DNA of 64,000 nucleotides from Neptunomonas marina (GTDB lineage Bacteria; Pseudomonadota; Gammaproteobacteria; Pseudomonadales; Balneatricaceae): contig NZ_SACQ01000001.1 in NCBI RefSeq assembly GCF_004005935.1, positions 310,001 through 374,000 of the forward strand, written 5' to 3'. Under the pieces are notes generated by a model, which was not told the origin of the DNA, made no database searches, and saw nothing but the letters and a program-made list of their open reading frames with translations. The position numbers were made by a program, and so were the translations under genes. Positions 19,554 to 29,050 of this stretch are shown here, one piece after another. Numbering within the stretch: the stretch's first letter is position 1; the number at the start of each line of letters is the position of its first letter.

Positions 19554-19590
19554 AACAGCGACTGCAAACCAGTCGCTGTTTTGATTTTGA
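19554..19590 (+). terminator. Terminator-like attenuator between prpC and acnD
   Basis: Perfect 10-bp stem AACAGCGACT / AGTCGCTGTT with a 7-nt loop, followed by TTTGATTTTG. It lies inside the operon, so it probably reduces rather than ends transcription into acnD. Confidence 0.65.
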
Positions 19591-19617
19591 ATACTATAAA
19601 ACTGGACAGGTTGTGGC

Positions 19618-22224
19618 ATGAATACTAACTATCGCAAACCTTTACCAGGTACTCAGCTGGACTATTACGATACGCGTCAAGCGATCGAAGATATCCAGCC
19701 TGGTTCCTACGACAAGTTACCGTACACTTCACGCGTACTCGCTGAGCAGCTTGTACGCCGCTGTGAGCCTGAAGCGCTGACAGATTCGCTAAAGCAATTG
19801 ATCGAAACAAAACGCACGTTGGATTTCCCTTGGTATCCTGCGCGTGTGGTATGTCATGATATCCTTGGCCAAACGGCATTGGTTGACCTGGCAGGTTTAC
19901 GTGATGCAATTGCCGATCAAGGCGGTGATCCATCCAAGGTAAACCCAGTTGTGCCTACACAGCTGATCGTTGACCACTCTCTGGCTGTAGAAGCGCCAGG
20001 TTTTGATCCAGACGCGTTCGAGAAGAACCGTGCGATTGAAGATCGCCGTAACGATGACCGCTTCCATTTCATCGACTGGTGTAAAACGGCATTTGATAAT
20101 GTTGACGTGATCCCGGCCGGTAACGGCATCATGCACCAAATCAACTTGGAGAAGATGTCTCCAGTGATTCAGGCGCGTGACGGTGTTGCGTACCCAGACA
20201 CCTGTGTAGGTACTGACTCCCACACTCCGCACGTTGATGCACTCGGTGTTATCGCGATTGGTGTAGGTGGCCTAGAAGCTGAAACCGTTATGCTTGGCTT
20301 GCCATCTATGATGCGCCTACCTGATATTGTAGGTGTGAAAATTGTTGGCGAACGCCAGCCTGGCATCACTGCAACCGATATCGCTTTGGCGATGACTGAG
20401 TTCCTACGTAACGAGAAAGTCGTTTCTTCTTACCTTGAGTTCTTCGGCCCAGGTGCTGCGACCCTCTCTATCGGTGACCGTGCGACGCTATCCAACATGA
20501 CGCCTGAATACGGCGCATCAGCGGGTATGTTCTACATCGACGAACAGACAATCGATTACCTGAAGCTGACAGGCCGTGAGCCAGAGCAAGTTGAACTAGT
20601 TGAGCAGTACGCGAAACTAACCGGTCTTTGGGCAGATGATCTGGAGAACGTCGAGTACGAGCGCGTACTTGAGTTTGATCTATCTACTGTTGTTCGTAAC
20701 ATGGCGGGTCCTTCTAACCCACACCGTCGCTTGCCAACGACTGCGCTGAATGAGCGTGGTATTGCAAGCGATGAGATGTTGGCTGCTGCGAAAGCTGAAG
20801 AAGAGCAAGGCCTGATGCCAGATGGCGCAGTTATTATCGCTGCGATCACGTCTTGTACTAATACATCTAACCCACGTAACGTTGTAGCGGCTGGTCTTGT
20901 AGCTAAGAAAGCCAACGAGCTGGGCTTGGTTCGTAAGCCTTGGGTTAAAACGTCTTTTGCGCCGGGTTCTAAAGTTGCGAAGCTGTACTTGGAAGAAGCA
21001 GGTCTTCTGCCAGAACTTGAAAAACTAGGCTTCGGTATCGTTGCGTACGCATGTACGACGTGTAACGGTATGTCCGGTGCGCTGGATCCTGTGATCGAGA
21101 AAGAAGTGGTTGAGCGTGACCTGTACGCGACTGCGGTACTGTCTGGTAACCGTAACTTCGATGGCCGTATTCACCCGCATGCTAAACAGGCATTTCTTGC
21201 TTCACCACCTCTCGTTGTTGCATACGCGATTGCGGGTACGGTGCGTTTTGATATTGAGCAAGATGTGTTGGCGGTTGTTGATGGTAAAGAGATCACCCTG
21301 AAAGACCTGTGGCCATCGGACGAAGAGATTGATGCAATCGTAGCGAAGGCGGTTAAGCCTGAGCAGTTCAACCAGATCTACATCCCAATGTTCGATCTGG
21401 GTGACGTAGAGCGCGCTGAAAGCCCGCTGTACGACTGGCGTCCAATGTCTACCTACATCCGTCGTCCTCCATACTGGGAAGGTGCTCTAGCGGGTGAACG
21501 TACCATGAAAGGTATGCGCCCACTGGCGGTACTGGGTGACAACATCACGACAGACCACCTGTCGCCATCTAACGCGATTCAGGCAAGCTCTGCAGCCGGC
21601 GAATACTGCGCGAAAATGGGTCTTCCAGAAGAAGACTTCAACTCTTACGCGACACACCGTGGTGACCACCTGACAGCACAGCGTGCAACGTTCGCTAACC
21701 CGAAACTGTTGAACGAAATGTGCCGTGATGAAAACGGTGAAATCAAGCAGGGCTCGCTGGCGCGTATCGAGCCGGAAGGTACTGAAAGCCGCATGTGGGA
21801 AGCGATTGAAACCTACATGGAGCGTAAGCAGAACCTGATCATCGTTGCCGGTGCTGACTACGGTCAGGGCTCATCCCGTGACTGGGCGGCGAAAGGTGTT
21901 CGCCTGGCGGGTGTTGAGACCATCGTGGCGGAAGGCTTCGAGCGTATCCACCGCACTAACTTGGTGGGTATGGGTGTACTGCCTGTGCAGTTTAAAGAGG
22001 GCGATACCCGCCACACTTACGGTATCGACGGCACTGAAACGTTCGATATCGAGGGTGAGCTGGCGCCGCGCGCAGATCTAACATTGATCATCAACCGTGC
22101 CAACGGTGAGCGCGTTGAAGTACCGGTTACTTGCCGTCTTGATACTGCTGCTGAAGTACATGTGTACAAAGCAGGTGGCGTGTTGCAGCGCTTCGCCAAA
22201 GATTTCTTAGAAGGTGCTGCGTAA
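19618..22224 (+). CDS. acnD: Fe/S-dependent 2-methylcitrate dehydratase AcnD
   Basis: Aconitase-superfamily enzyme that dehydrates 2-methylcitrate to the trans isomer of 2-methylaconitate, working with PrpF in place of PrpD. 868 residues. [4Fe-4S] ligands are in AITSCTNTSNPRN and YACTTCNGMSG; the swivel domain has DNITTDHLSPSNAI and GADYGQGSSRDWAAKG. The prpF partner directly downstream supports AcnD over AcnA. Confidence 0.95.
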   Translation: MNTNYRKPLPGTQLDYYDTRQAIEDIQPGSYDKLPYTSRVLAEQLVRRCEPEALTDSLKQLIETKRTLDFPWYPARVVCHDILGQTALVDLAGLRDAIADQGGDPSKVNPVVPTQLIVDHSLAVEAPGFDPDAFEKNRAIEDRRNDDRFHFIDWCKTAFDNVDVIPAGNGIMHQINLEKMSPVIQARDGVAYPDTCVGTDSHTPHVDALGVIAIGVGGLEAETVMLGLPSMMRLPDIVGVKIVGERQPGITATDIALAMTEFLRNEKVVSSYLEFFGPGAATLSIGDRATLSNMTPEYGASAGMFYIDEQTIDYLKLTGREPEQVELVEQYAKLTGLWADDLENVEYERVLEFDLSTVVRNMAGPSNPHRRLPTTALNERGIASDEMLAAAKAEEEQGLMPDGAVIIAAITSCTNTSNPRNVVAAGLVAKKANELGLVRKPWVKTSFAPGSKVAKLYLEEAGLLPELEKLGFGIVAYACTTCNGMSGALDPVIEKEVVERDLYATAVLSGNRNFDGRIHPHAKQAFLASPPLVVAYAIAGTVRFDIEQDVLAVVDGKEITLKDLWPSDEEIDAIVAKAVKPEQFNQIYIPMFDLGDVERAESPLYDWRPMSTYIRRPPYWEGALAGERTMKGMRPLAVLGDNITTDHLSPSNAIQASSAAGEYCAKMGLPEEDFNSYATHRGDHLTAQRATFANPKLLNEMCRDENGEIKQGSLARIEPEGTESRMWEAIETYMERKQNLIIVAGADYGQGSSRDWAAKGVRLAGVETIVAEGFERIHRTNLVGMGVLPVQFKEGDTRHTYGIDGTETFDIEGELAPRADLTLIINRANGERVEVPVTCRLDTAAEVHVYKAGGVLQRFAKDFLEGAA

Positions 22225-22265
22225 TCGCAGAGCCTGCTAAGTTTAAGCATTGAAGATGCTTACTC

Positions 22266-22299
22266 AGAACCTCTTTTGGGATAACCACTAAGAGGTTCT
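22266..22299 (+). other. Intercistronic stem-loop between acnD and prpF
   Basis: Perfect 10-bp inverted repeat AGAACCTCTT / AAGAGGTTCT with a 14-nt loop and no T tract. Probably an RNA processing or stability element in the polycistronic mRNA. Confidence 0.5.
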
Positions 22300-22366
22300 C
22301 GTTAAGTATGTTCTGAATCGTGTGCAGGGTTTCGAAGCACTGCACGAGCAATACAGGGTGAATAAA

Positions 22367-23545
22367 ATGTCACACGTACCACAGATAAAAATTCCAGCAA
22401 CTTACATTCGTGGTGGAACCAGTAAAGGGGTTTTCTTTCGTCGCCAAGACCTACCTGAAGCTGCGCAGCAGCCGGGTGAGGCGCGCGATAAAATTTTACT
22501 ACGTGTGATTGGTAGTCCAGATCCTTATGGTCAACAGATCGACGGTATGGGTGGCGCAACATCTAGTACTTCGAAAACGGTGATCTTAGATAAAAGCTCA
22601 GAGCCTGATCATGATGTTGATTATCTGTTCGGTCAGGTTGCGATTAATAAAGCTTTTGTAGATTGGTCCGGTAACTGCGGCAACCTGACAGCAGCGGTTG
22701 GTGCCTTTGCGATCAGCGGTGGTTTGGTTGACCCGTCACGTATTCCAGAAAACGGCATCTGCACGGTGCGTATCTGGCAGAAAAACATTAAGAAAACCAT
22801 CATTGCCCATGTGCCAATCACCAACGGTGAAGTACAGGAAACCGGTGACTTTGAGTTGGATGGCGTGACCTTCCCTGCGGCGGAAGTGGTCATTGAGTTT
22901 ATGGATCCTGCTGATGGTGAAGGCTCCATGTTCCCAACAGGAAATCTCGTTGATGATCTGGAAGTACCGGGCGTTGGGACCTTTAAAGCGACATTCATCA
23001 ATGCAGGCATCCCGACGATCTTCGTGAATGCTGAAGATATCGGCTACAAAGGCACTGAGTTACAGAAAGATATTAATGGGAATGCCGATGAGTTAGCGCG
23101 TTTCGAAACGATGCGCGCGCACGGTGCCGTTCAGATGGGGCTGATCAGCGATATCTCTGAAGCTGCAGCACGCCAACACACACCAAAAATTGCGTTTGTT
23201 GCGCCTGCTACTGACTACGAAGCGTCTAGCGGTAAGCAAATTTCGGCCGGCGATATCGATGTCTGTGTGCGCGCATTGTCTATGGGCAAACTGCACCATG
23301 CAATGATGGGTACTGCATCGGTTGCCATCGCCACGGCAGCTGCGGTACCTGGCACGCTGGTTAATCTAGCTGCCGGTGGTGGTGAGCGTGAAGCGGTAAC
23401 CTTTGGTCATCCTTCTGGCACATTGCGTGTTGGTGCTGCTGCTGAAGAAGTTAACGGCGACTGGACGGCTAAGAAAGCTGTGATGAGCCGCAGTGCGCGC
23501 GTCATTATGGAAGGTAATGTTCGCATTCCCGGCGATACATTTTAA
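22367..23545 (+). CDS. prpF: 2-methylaconitate cis-trans isomerase PrpF
   Basis: Isomerises the AcnD product to cis-2-methylaconitate, the substrate for hydration to 2-methylisocitrate. Diaminopimelate-epimerase-like fold; motifs IPATYIRGGTSKGVFF at the N terminus and DWSGNCGNLTAAVGAFAI with the conserved Cys. The ATG at 22367 after CAGGG gives about 392 residues, the usual size; the longer GTG frame reads through the intercistronic leader. Followed by a strong terminator. Confidence 0.95.
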   Translation: MSHVPQIKIPATYIRGGTSKGVFFRRQDLPEAAQQPGEARDKILLRVIGSPDPYGQQIDGMGGATSSTSKTVILDKSSEPDHDVDYLFGQVAINKAFVDWSGNCGNLTAAVGAFAISGGLVDPSRIPENGICTVRIWQKNIKKTIIAHVPITNGEVQETGDFELDGVTFPAAEVVIEFMDPADGEGSMFPTGNLVDDLEVPGVGTFKATFINAGIPTIFVNAEDIGYKGTELQKDINGNADELARFETMRAHGAVQMGLISDISEAAARQHTPKIAFVAPATDYEASSGKQISAGDIDVCVRALSMGKLHHAMMGTASVAIATAAAVPGTLVNLAAGGGEREAVTFGHPSGTLRVGAAAEEVNGDWTAKKAVMSRSARVIMEGNVRIPGDTF

Positions 23546-23633
23546 CGACCTGTCTACCCTCTTAGAAGGTTCGAAGTAGGGATGTGGTAGATTCAACTAC
23601 CTATCAGGAAGAATCTATTGCTACTTCTTTTCA

Positions 23634-23657
23634 CCCCGCCATCTGGCGGGGTTTTTT
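23634..23657 (+). terminator. Intrinsic terminator after prpF
   Basis: CCCCGCC / GGCGGGG stem with an ATCT loop followed by TTTTTT, closing the prp operon. Confidence 0.92.
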
Positions 23658-23666
23658 ATGCTGAGC

Positions 23667-25250
23667 TTATCCGTGTGAGTGGGGTTTTTCACCGATGAGC
23701 AGTAAACTCTCCTCAGCAAAACCAAGGCCTGCCTCAGCATAGAAGTTAAACACATTATCGATACCTGCATCGAGTAGCCGTTGGCGATCATCGGCGTAGC
23801 GCGCGATTGCGGCAATTTGCCCGTTATAGCCAGAGTCCCGCAACTGATGGGTGATGTTGCGGCAGTCATCAATAGCCGGTAGCGCTAATAGCACAAGCTT
23901 GATATCAGTGGTGTCGAGAGCTTCCCAAAGATCGGCATCTTCACCATCGCCAAAAAATACATTCATCCCTTTGGCGCGATAGTCGACAATGCGTTGGCGG
24001 CTGGCATCCATGCCAGCAACGCGCTGGTCAACCATGTTTTGCAGTGCTTTGAAGGCACCCTTACCCACACGTCCTAGCCCGATAACTAAAATATCTGCGT
24101 TCGGGGGGTGGACAAAAATGTCTTCCTTAAGGCGCACTGGTAGTTCATAGCGTTTAATTGTGCGGCTATTTGACTTGTAAAGAGTATGCGCCGAGCGGTA
24201 TAACACGCTCGTTAAAACAAAGGATAGGGATACCGCGAGCGCCAGAATAACTAGCCACTCTTTCGCTAACCAGCCGGAGTCGACACTCAGTGCGGCAACA
24301 ATGAGACCAAACTCGCTAAAATTACTGAGAGCTAACGAGGAGAGAAAGGCGGTACGCCCCCTCAGTTTTAGCCGTGTAAAGATGAAGAAGAACATAACAA
24401 ACTTCAGCAGAATCAGGCCGCAAATAAGTGCTGCTGTGCCTAGCATCGACCATGTGGGCAGGGCGGTGAAACCGATGGAGAGAAAGAAGCCGATAAGGAA
24501 AATATCTTTAAAGCTCATTAGCGATTTACTCAACTCAGTCGCTTTAGGGTGGCTGCTGAGTAATACGCCAAAGATCAGTGCGCCTAAATCGCCTTTTACG
24601 CCCACCAAAGAGAACAGCTCATAACCCCCAAGGGCTAGGAAGAACCCGGACAGAGGAAGCATCTCCCCGTGGCCGGTGCGGCTCAGTAGTGCTTCAAGGA
24701 ATGGGCGTAGGAGGAACAGACCAAACAAACCTAGCGCCCAGATGGACGGGACTTTTCCGGTTGCGAAAGCGAGAAAAATAACCGCCGCAATATCTTGCAT
24801 CACCAGCACGCCGATCGCTATTTGCCCATGACGTGTTTTCATCTCACCGCTCTCTTCGAGCAGTTTAATAATGCATACGGTGCTACTAAAGCTCAGTGCA
24901 AACGCGACAATAGCCGATGTCACCAGATCTAGGCCGCTGAAATAGGGCACCGCGAGCGTTGCCGCCATCATGGCAATTGAGCCAAATATCAGCGTCCAAA
25001 GCCCCATATGAGATAGGGTACTGGCCCAGACTTCGGTTTTCAGTAGGTCTTTGACATGTAGCTTGAGGCCGATTGTAAAGAGCATCAAAGTAATGCCGAG
25101 GTCAGCAAGGGTTTCTAAGCTTGCTTCTGGCGTTACGCCAATAAAGTGCAGTAGGAAGCCTGCAATCAGGAAACCTATTAATGGTGGTAGAGCGATCAGC
25201 TTAACAAGCAAACCACAAACGAAAGCAAATAAAATCCAGATAAAGTCCAT
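23667..25250 (-). CDS. CPA2-family monovalent cation:proton antiporter with TrkA-N domain
   Basis: Inner-membrane K+ or Na+/H+ antiporter of the KefB/YbaL type. 527 residues: about 11-12 membrane segments over residues 1-380, then a cytosolic RCK/TrkA-N Rossmann domain from about residue 405 (ILVIGLGRVGKGAFKAL) that binds a nucleotide. There is no TrkA-C domain, and it ends in a short His-containing tail. Divergent from ftsY with a 137-bp shared upstream region. Ion and ligand cannot be fixed from sequence alone. Confidence 0.88.
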   Translation of the reverse strand: MDFIWILFAFVCGLLVKLIALPPLIGFLIAGFLLHFIGVTPEASLETLADLGITLMLFTIGLKLHVKDLLKTEVWASTLSHMGLWTLIFGSIAMMAATLAVPYFSGLDLVTSAIVAFALSFSSTVCIIKLLEESGEMKTRHGQIAIGVLVMQDIAAVIFLAFATGKVPSIWALGLFGLFLLRPFLEALLSRTGHGEMLPLSGFFLALGGYELFSLVGVKGDLGALIFGVLLSSHPKATELSKSLMSFKDIFLIGFFLSIGFTALPTWSMLGTAALICGLILLKFVMFFFIFTRLKLRGRTAFLSSLALSNFSEFGLIVAALSVDSGWLAKEWLVILALAVSLSFVLTSVLYRSAHTLYKSNSRTIKRYELPVRLKEDIFVHPPNADILVIGLGRVGKGAFKALQNMVDQRVAGMDASRQRIVDYRAKGMNVFFGDGEDADLWEALDTTDIKLVLLALPAIDDCRNITHQLRDSGYNGQIAAIARYADDRQRLLDAGIDNVFNFYAEAGLGFAEESLLLIGEKPHSHG

Positions 25251-25387
25251 TTGTATTATTGATTCGGCATCATCAGGTTGGTTGGGTTACACACTATGGT
25301 AAGATATCGCGTTTGTAAGCATAGGCGTGAATATTATTTCATGCGATCATTAATAAAATAATGCAAAACAATGTATTAGGGTTCTGA

Positions 25388-26572
25388 ATGTTTAAGAAGC
25401 TCAAGTCTATTTTCTCCTCCGATGATGCGCAAAAAGATGTGTCGCAACCGGAACAGGCTCCCCAAGAAGCTGAGCAAGCTGCCTCAGTTGCAGAACCTGT
25501 AGCAGAGCCTGCCCCCGCTCAAGATGACACGGCCCCTGAGGTTAGCGTTGCCAAAGAGCTAGAATCGTCAGAACCTGCAGCAGAGCCCGAGGTTGTGGAA
25601 GCGCCTGCGCAACCAACTGCGGAGCCTGAGCCGGAAGCGCCCAAAAAGGGGATGTTTGCGCGTATAAAGGCGGGTCTAACGCGCACTAAAGCCAATTTAA
25701 CAGAGCAGTTGGGTAACCTCTTTTTAGGCAAGAAAGAGATTGATGAAGAACTGCTCGAAGATATTGAAACCTTGTTGCTGACCGCTGACGTGGGTGTTGA
25801 AGCAACAACCGAGATCGTTTCGCGCTTAACCGATAAAGTTGAGCGCAACCAGCTAGCTGATGCGCAAGCGTTGCACCAAGCGCTCAAGGCTGAATTAGCT
25901 GAGCTGCTTTACAACGTGGAGCAGCCGCTTGAGATTGATACGGCTCACACGCCATATGTAATTTTGATGGTGGGTGTTAATGGTGTTGGTAAGACCACGA
26001 CGATTGGCAAATTAACTAAGCGTTTCCAGCGCGAAGGTAAGTCGGTCATGCTGGCTGCAGGTGACACGTTCCGTGCCGCAGCAGTTGAGCAGCTGCAAGT
26101 TTGGGGCGAACGCAATAACGTGCCAGTTGTGGCCCAGCATACCGGTGCCGACTCGGCCTCTGTCCTTTTCGATGCACTGAACTCAGCTAAATCGAAGCAA
26201 GTTGATGTGTTAATCGCAGATACCGCGGGGCGTTTGCAGAACAAAGACCACCTGATGCAAGAACTAGAGAAGGTTGTGCGCGTGATGCGTAAAATCGACG
26301 CAAGTGCGCCTCACGAGGTCATGCTGGTACTCGACGCGGGTACGGGCCAGAACGCGATGAGCCAGGCCAAGATTTTTGGCGATGCAGTCGGCGTCACGGG
26401 GATCACCCTAACCAAGCTAGACGGCACAGCAAAAGGCGGCATCATCTTCGCTATCGCAAAACAGTTAGGTTTGCCGATCCGCTTCATCGGCGTGGGGGAG
26501 CAGGTTGATGACCTTCGGCCGTTCCAAGCGCAGGAGTTTGTTGAGGCGCTGTTCGATGAAGAGACTAATTAA
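25388..26572 (+). CDS. ftsY: Signal recognition particle receptor FtsY
   Basis: SRP receptor GTPase that docks ribosome-nascent chain complexes at SecYEG. 394 residues: acidic, Glu/Ala/Pro-rich A domain (residues 10-90), then the N and G domains with the P-loop GVNGVGKTTT, DTAGR and TKLDGTAKG. ftsY usually heads ftsE-ftsX-rpoH; here it is followed by ruvA after 66 nt, so the usual neighbours are missing. Confidence 0.96.
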   Translation: MFKKLKSIFSSDDAQKDVSQPEQAPQEAEQAASVAEPVAEPAPAQDDTAPEVSVAKELESSEPAAEPEVVEAPAQPTAEPEPEAPKKGMFARIKAGLTRTKANLTEQLGNLFLGKKEIDEELLEDIETLLLTADVGVEATTEIVSRLTDKVERNQLADAQALHQALKAELAELLYNVEQPLEIDTAHTPYVILMVGVNGVGKTTTIGKLTKRFQREGKSVMLAAGDTFRAAAVEQLQVWGERNNVPVVAQHTGADSASVLFDALNSAKSKQVDVLIADTAGRLQNKDHLMQELEKVVRVMRKIDASAPHEVMLVLDAGTGQNAMSQAKIFGDAVGVTGITLTKLDGTAKGGIIFAIAKQLGLPIRFIGVGEQVDDLRPFQAQEFVEALFDEETN

Positions 26573-26593
26573 TTAGGTATCGCCTCATTTGTG

Positions 26594-26609
26594 CTGTATA
26601 TTTATACAT
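26594..26609 (+). promoter_or_regulatory. LexA (SOS) box before ruvA
   Basis: CTGTATATTTATACAT matches the gammaproteobacterial consensus CTGT-N8-ACAG with one mismatch and the expected AT-rich centre. It lies 30 nt before the ruvA start; ruvAB is a classical LexA target. Confidence 0.72.
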
Positions 26610-26638
26610 ATCTTCTTAAGCATGAATGAGGTGGTCTG

Positions 26639-27274
26639 TTGATTAGTCGCATAAAAGGGGAGCTTGTAGAAAAAGCTCCACCCCAACTCGTTGTAGACGT
26701 TCACGGGGTGGGCTATGAAGTCGAAGTTTCCATGAGCACCTTTTTCAAGCTACCCCCCGTAGGTGCGCCAGTCACCATCTACACTCAATTTATCGTTCGT
26801 GAAGACGCTCAGCTGTTGTACGGTTTTGCCGATAAATATGAGCGCTCTGTTTTTCGCCTGCTAGTTAAAGTCAATGGCGTTGGCCCGAAGATGGCGCTCG
26901 CGATCCTCTCTGGAATGACGCCCTCGGAGCTGGCCAGCTGTATGCAAAGAGAAGACGTCGTCGCGCTGACCCGTATTCCGGGGGTTGGCAAGAAAACGGC
27001 GGAGCGCTTAATTGTTGAGCTGCGTGACAAGTTGCAAGCAGCGGAAGAGTTGACAGAAGATCCACTAGATTTTCAGCTTTCTGGTGAATCGTTACCTGTT
27101 TCACAAGATGATCAAAAGCAAGCGCGTGAGGATGCAGAAAGCGCGTTGCTTGCACTGGGCTATAAACCTGCGCAGGCAAGCAAAGCGGTGGCGAGTGCCG
27201 AGCGTGAGTTAGGTGATGCGCGCGATAGCGAAGCGCTGATTCGAGCAGCATTAAAAGCGATGTTGGCAGGTTGA
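26639..27274 (+). CDS. ruvA: Holliday junction branch migration protein RuvA
   Basis: Tetrameric Holliday-junction binder that loads the RuvB motor. 211 residues: OB-fold (ISRIKGELVEKAPPQLVVDV), helix-hairpin-helix repeats (VNGVGPKMALAILSGM and RIPGVGKKTAERLIVEL) and a C-terminal UBA-like domain. The start is TTG with AATGAGGTGG just upstream; the family's N terminus (M-I-x-R-I-x-G) supports it. Confidence 0.96.
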   Translation: MISRIKGELVEKAPPQLVVDVHGVGYEVEVSMSTFFKLPPVGAPVTIYTQFIVREDAQLLYGFADKYERSVFRLLVKVNGVGPKMALAILSGMTPSELASCMQREDVVALTRIPGVGKKTAERLIVELRDKLQAAEELTEDPLDFQLSGESLPVSQDDQKQAREDAESALLALGYKPAQASKAVASAERELGDARDSEALIRAALKAMLAG

Positions 27275-27277
27275 TAG

Positions 27278-28291
27278 ATGATAGAGCAAGATCGTTTTGT
27301 GGCCCCAGCGGCGTCTCCGGTTGAAGAGCAACAAGACCGCGCCATTCGCCCTAAGACGTTAGCGGATTACACGGGTCAAGATAGCGTTAAAGAGCAGATG
27401 GAGATCTTTATCCATGCTGCTAGAGCGCGCCGAGAAGCGCTTGATCACACATTAATCTTTGGTCCCCCCGGTCTTGGTAAGACAACACTGGCCAATATCA
27501 TCGCCAATGAGATGGAAGGCGACATCAAAACCACCTCAGGCCCAACCCTTGAGAAAGCAGGTGATTTAGCCGCACTGCTCACGAATCTTGAAGCAGGCGA
27601 TATCCTGTTTATCGACGAAATCCATCGCTTAAGCCCGAATGTTGAGGAGGTGCTGTATCCAGCGATGGAGGATTATCAGCTCGATATTATGATCGGTGAG
27701 GGCCCTGCCGCGCGATCAATCAAACTCGACCTTCCCCCGTTTACGCTGGTGGGTGCGACAACGCGCGCAGGCTCACTCACCTCACCACTGAGAGATCGTT
27801 TCGGTATTGTGCAGCGGTTAGAGTTTTACAATGTGGATGATCTTACCGATATCGTCATCCGCTCCGCGCGTTTATCTGGCACTAGTATTGAACCTACTGG
27901 CGCGCGTGAAGTGGCTAAGCGTAGCCGTGGCACGCCAAGGATCGCCAACCGGCTGCTGCGCCGTGCTCGAGATTATGCTGAGGTAAAAGGCGATGGTAAC
28001 ATCACTGAAGAGGTCGCTGATAAGGCGCTCAACATGTTGAATGTGGATGTGCGCGGCTTCGATCATATGGACCGCCGTTTACTGCTGGCCATGATAGAGA
28101 AGTTCGGAGGCGGCCCAGTTGGCATCGATAACCTTTCGGCGGCCATCAGTGAGGAGCGGGATACCATCGAAGATGTATTGGAGCCTTATCTAATACAGCA
28201 AGGCTTTATTATGCGCACCCCTCGTGGGCGAGTGGTAACAGACCATGCATATACGCACTTTGGCTTACCAGCGCCTGATAAAGATCAATAA
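27278..28291 (+). CDS. ruvB: Holliday junction branch migration ATPase RuvB
   Basis: AAA+ motor of the RuvAB complex. 337 residues: Walker [11 protein letters not shown], Walker B IDEIHR, sensor I GATTRAG, arginine finger area [10 protein letters not shown], winged-helix end [13 protein letters not shown]. Three nt after ruvA. ruvC is not found in this cluster. Confidence 0.97.
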   Translation: MIEQDRFVAPAASPVEEQQDRAIRPKTLADYTGQDSVKEQMEIFIHAARARREALDHTLIFGPPGLGKTTLANIIANEMEGDIKTTSGPTLEKAGDLAALLTNLEAGDILFIDEIHRLSPNVEEVLYPAMEDYQLDIMIGEGPAARSIKLDLPPFTLVGATTRAGSLTSPLRDRFGIVQRLEFYNVDDLTDIVIRSARLSGTSIEPTGAREVAKRSRGTPRIANRLLRRARDYAEVKGDGNITEEVADKALNMLNVDVRGFDHMDRRLLLAMIEKFGGGPVGIDNLSAAISEERDTIEDVLEPYLIQQGFIMRTPRGRVVTDHAYTHFGLPAPDKDQ

Positions 28292-28396
28292 ACATTGATC
28301 TATTCGCTGAATTGATGGGAGACGCTGATGTTTGTCATAGCCCTCCCACCATTGGCGGTCTAGCATGACTCAAAACACAACCACGAGTGTCAGGTC

Positions 28397-28786
28397 ATGT
28401 CGATTAAACTTACCCCGCAGAAGAAACAAGCAGTTAAGGCTGAAATTCTGTCATTGCTATCTAGCTTGCGTGATGAAATCGGCAGCGAGCTGGTTGATGC
28501 CCGCACAGCGCACTGGGGGCAATCAGTGCATGATCACGGCGAGGAGGCCGCTGCCGACCTTGAAACCGGCATAAATCTTGCCCATGTCTCGCGACACCTA
28601 AAAGAGGTTCGGGAGTGCCAAGCGGCATTGTCCAGACTTGAAAACGGTACCTATGGCATCTGTGTTGACTGCGGTGAGGAGGTAGAGCTCAACCGTTTAG
28701 CGGCTAATCCGGTGTCGCCCCGTTGCTTATCTTGCCAAGCGCAATTGGAGAGTGATTATCCTGTTGCGAAGGTCTCGTCGTTGTAG
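28397..28786 (+). CDS. DksA/TraR-type zinc-finger protein
   Basis: 129-residue relative of DksA: an N-terminal coiled coil (KKQAVKAEILSLLSSLRDEI ... RECQAALSRLE), then a four-cysteine zinc finger (CVDCGEE ... PRCLSCQ). The acidic tip residues typical of DksA are not obvious, so it may be a DksA2/YbiI-like accessory protein acting at the RNA polymerase secondary channel. It lies between ruvB and tolQ, where many genomes have ybgC. Confidence 0.83.
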   Translation: MSIKLTPQKKQAVKAEILSLLSSLRDEIGSELVDARTAHWGQSVHDHGEEAAADLETGINLAHVSRHLKEVRECQAALSRLENGTYGICVDCGEEVELNRLAANPVSPRCLSCQAQLESDYPVAKVSSL

Positions 28787-29050
28787 CGAAACAGGCCATC
28801 TAACGACATTGAGAAGGTGTTTAAAAACCTGTAGTTACCGCGGAAGTGGCCCTTTTTATCCTGCTAGATCCCTGCTATTGTGCTCGCTCTAGCGAGCGCA
28901 GCAACGTCTTACGCTATCTATGATCTGAACTTTTTGCAGTGTCAGTTATCTCACGATGGCGTCAAATGTATTCCCTGCTTTGTCGCATGTCCAAATTTTT
29001 AGGTAAACCACAAATTGACGGGTTTACTGATTGATCTCGGAGAACCACAA

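Noticed and set aside
28882-28897. GCTCGCTCTAGCGAGC near-palindrome before tolQ
   Set aside because: Only a 6-bp stem with a 4-nt loop, no neighbouring signal; not enough to call an operator.
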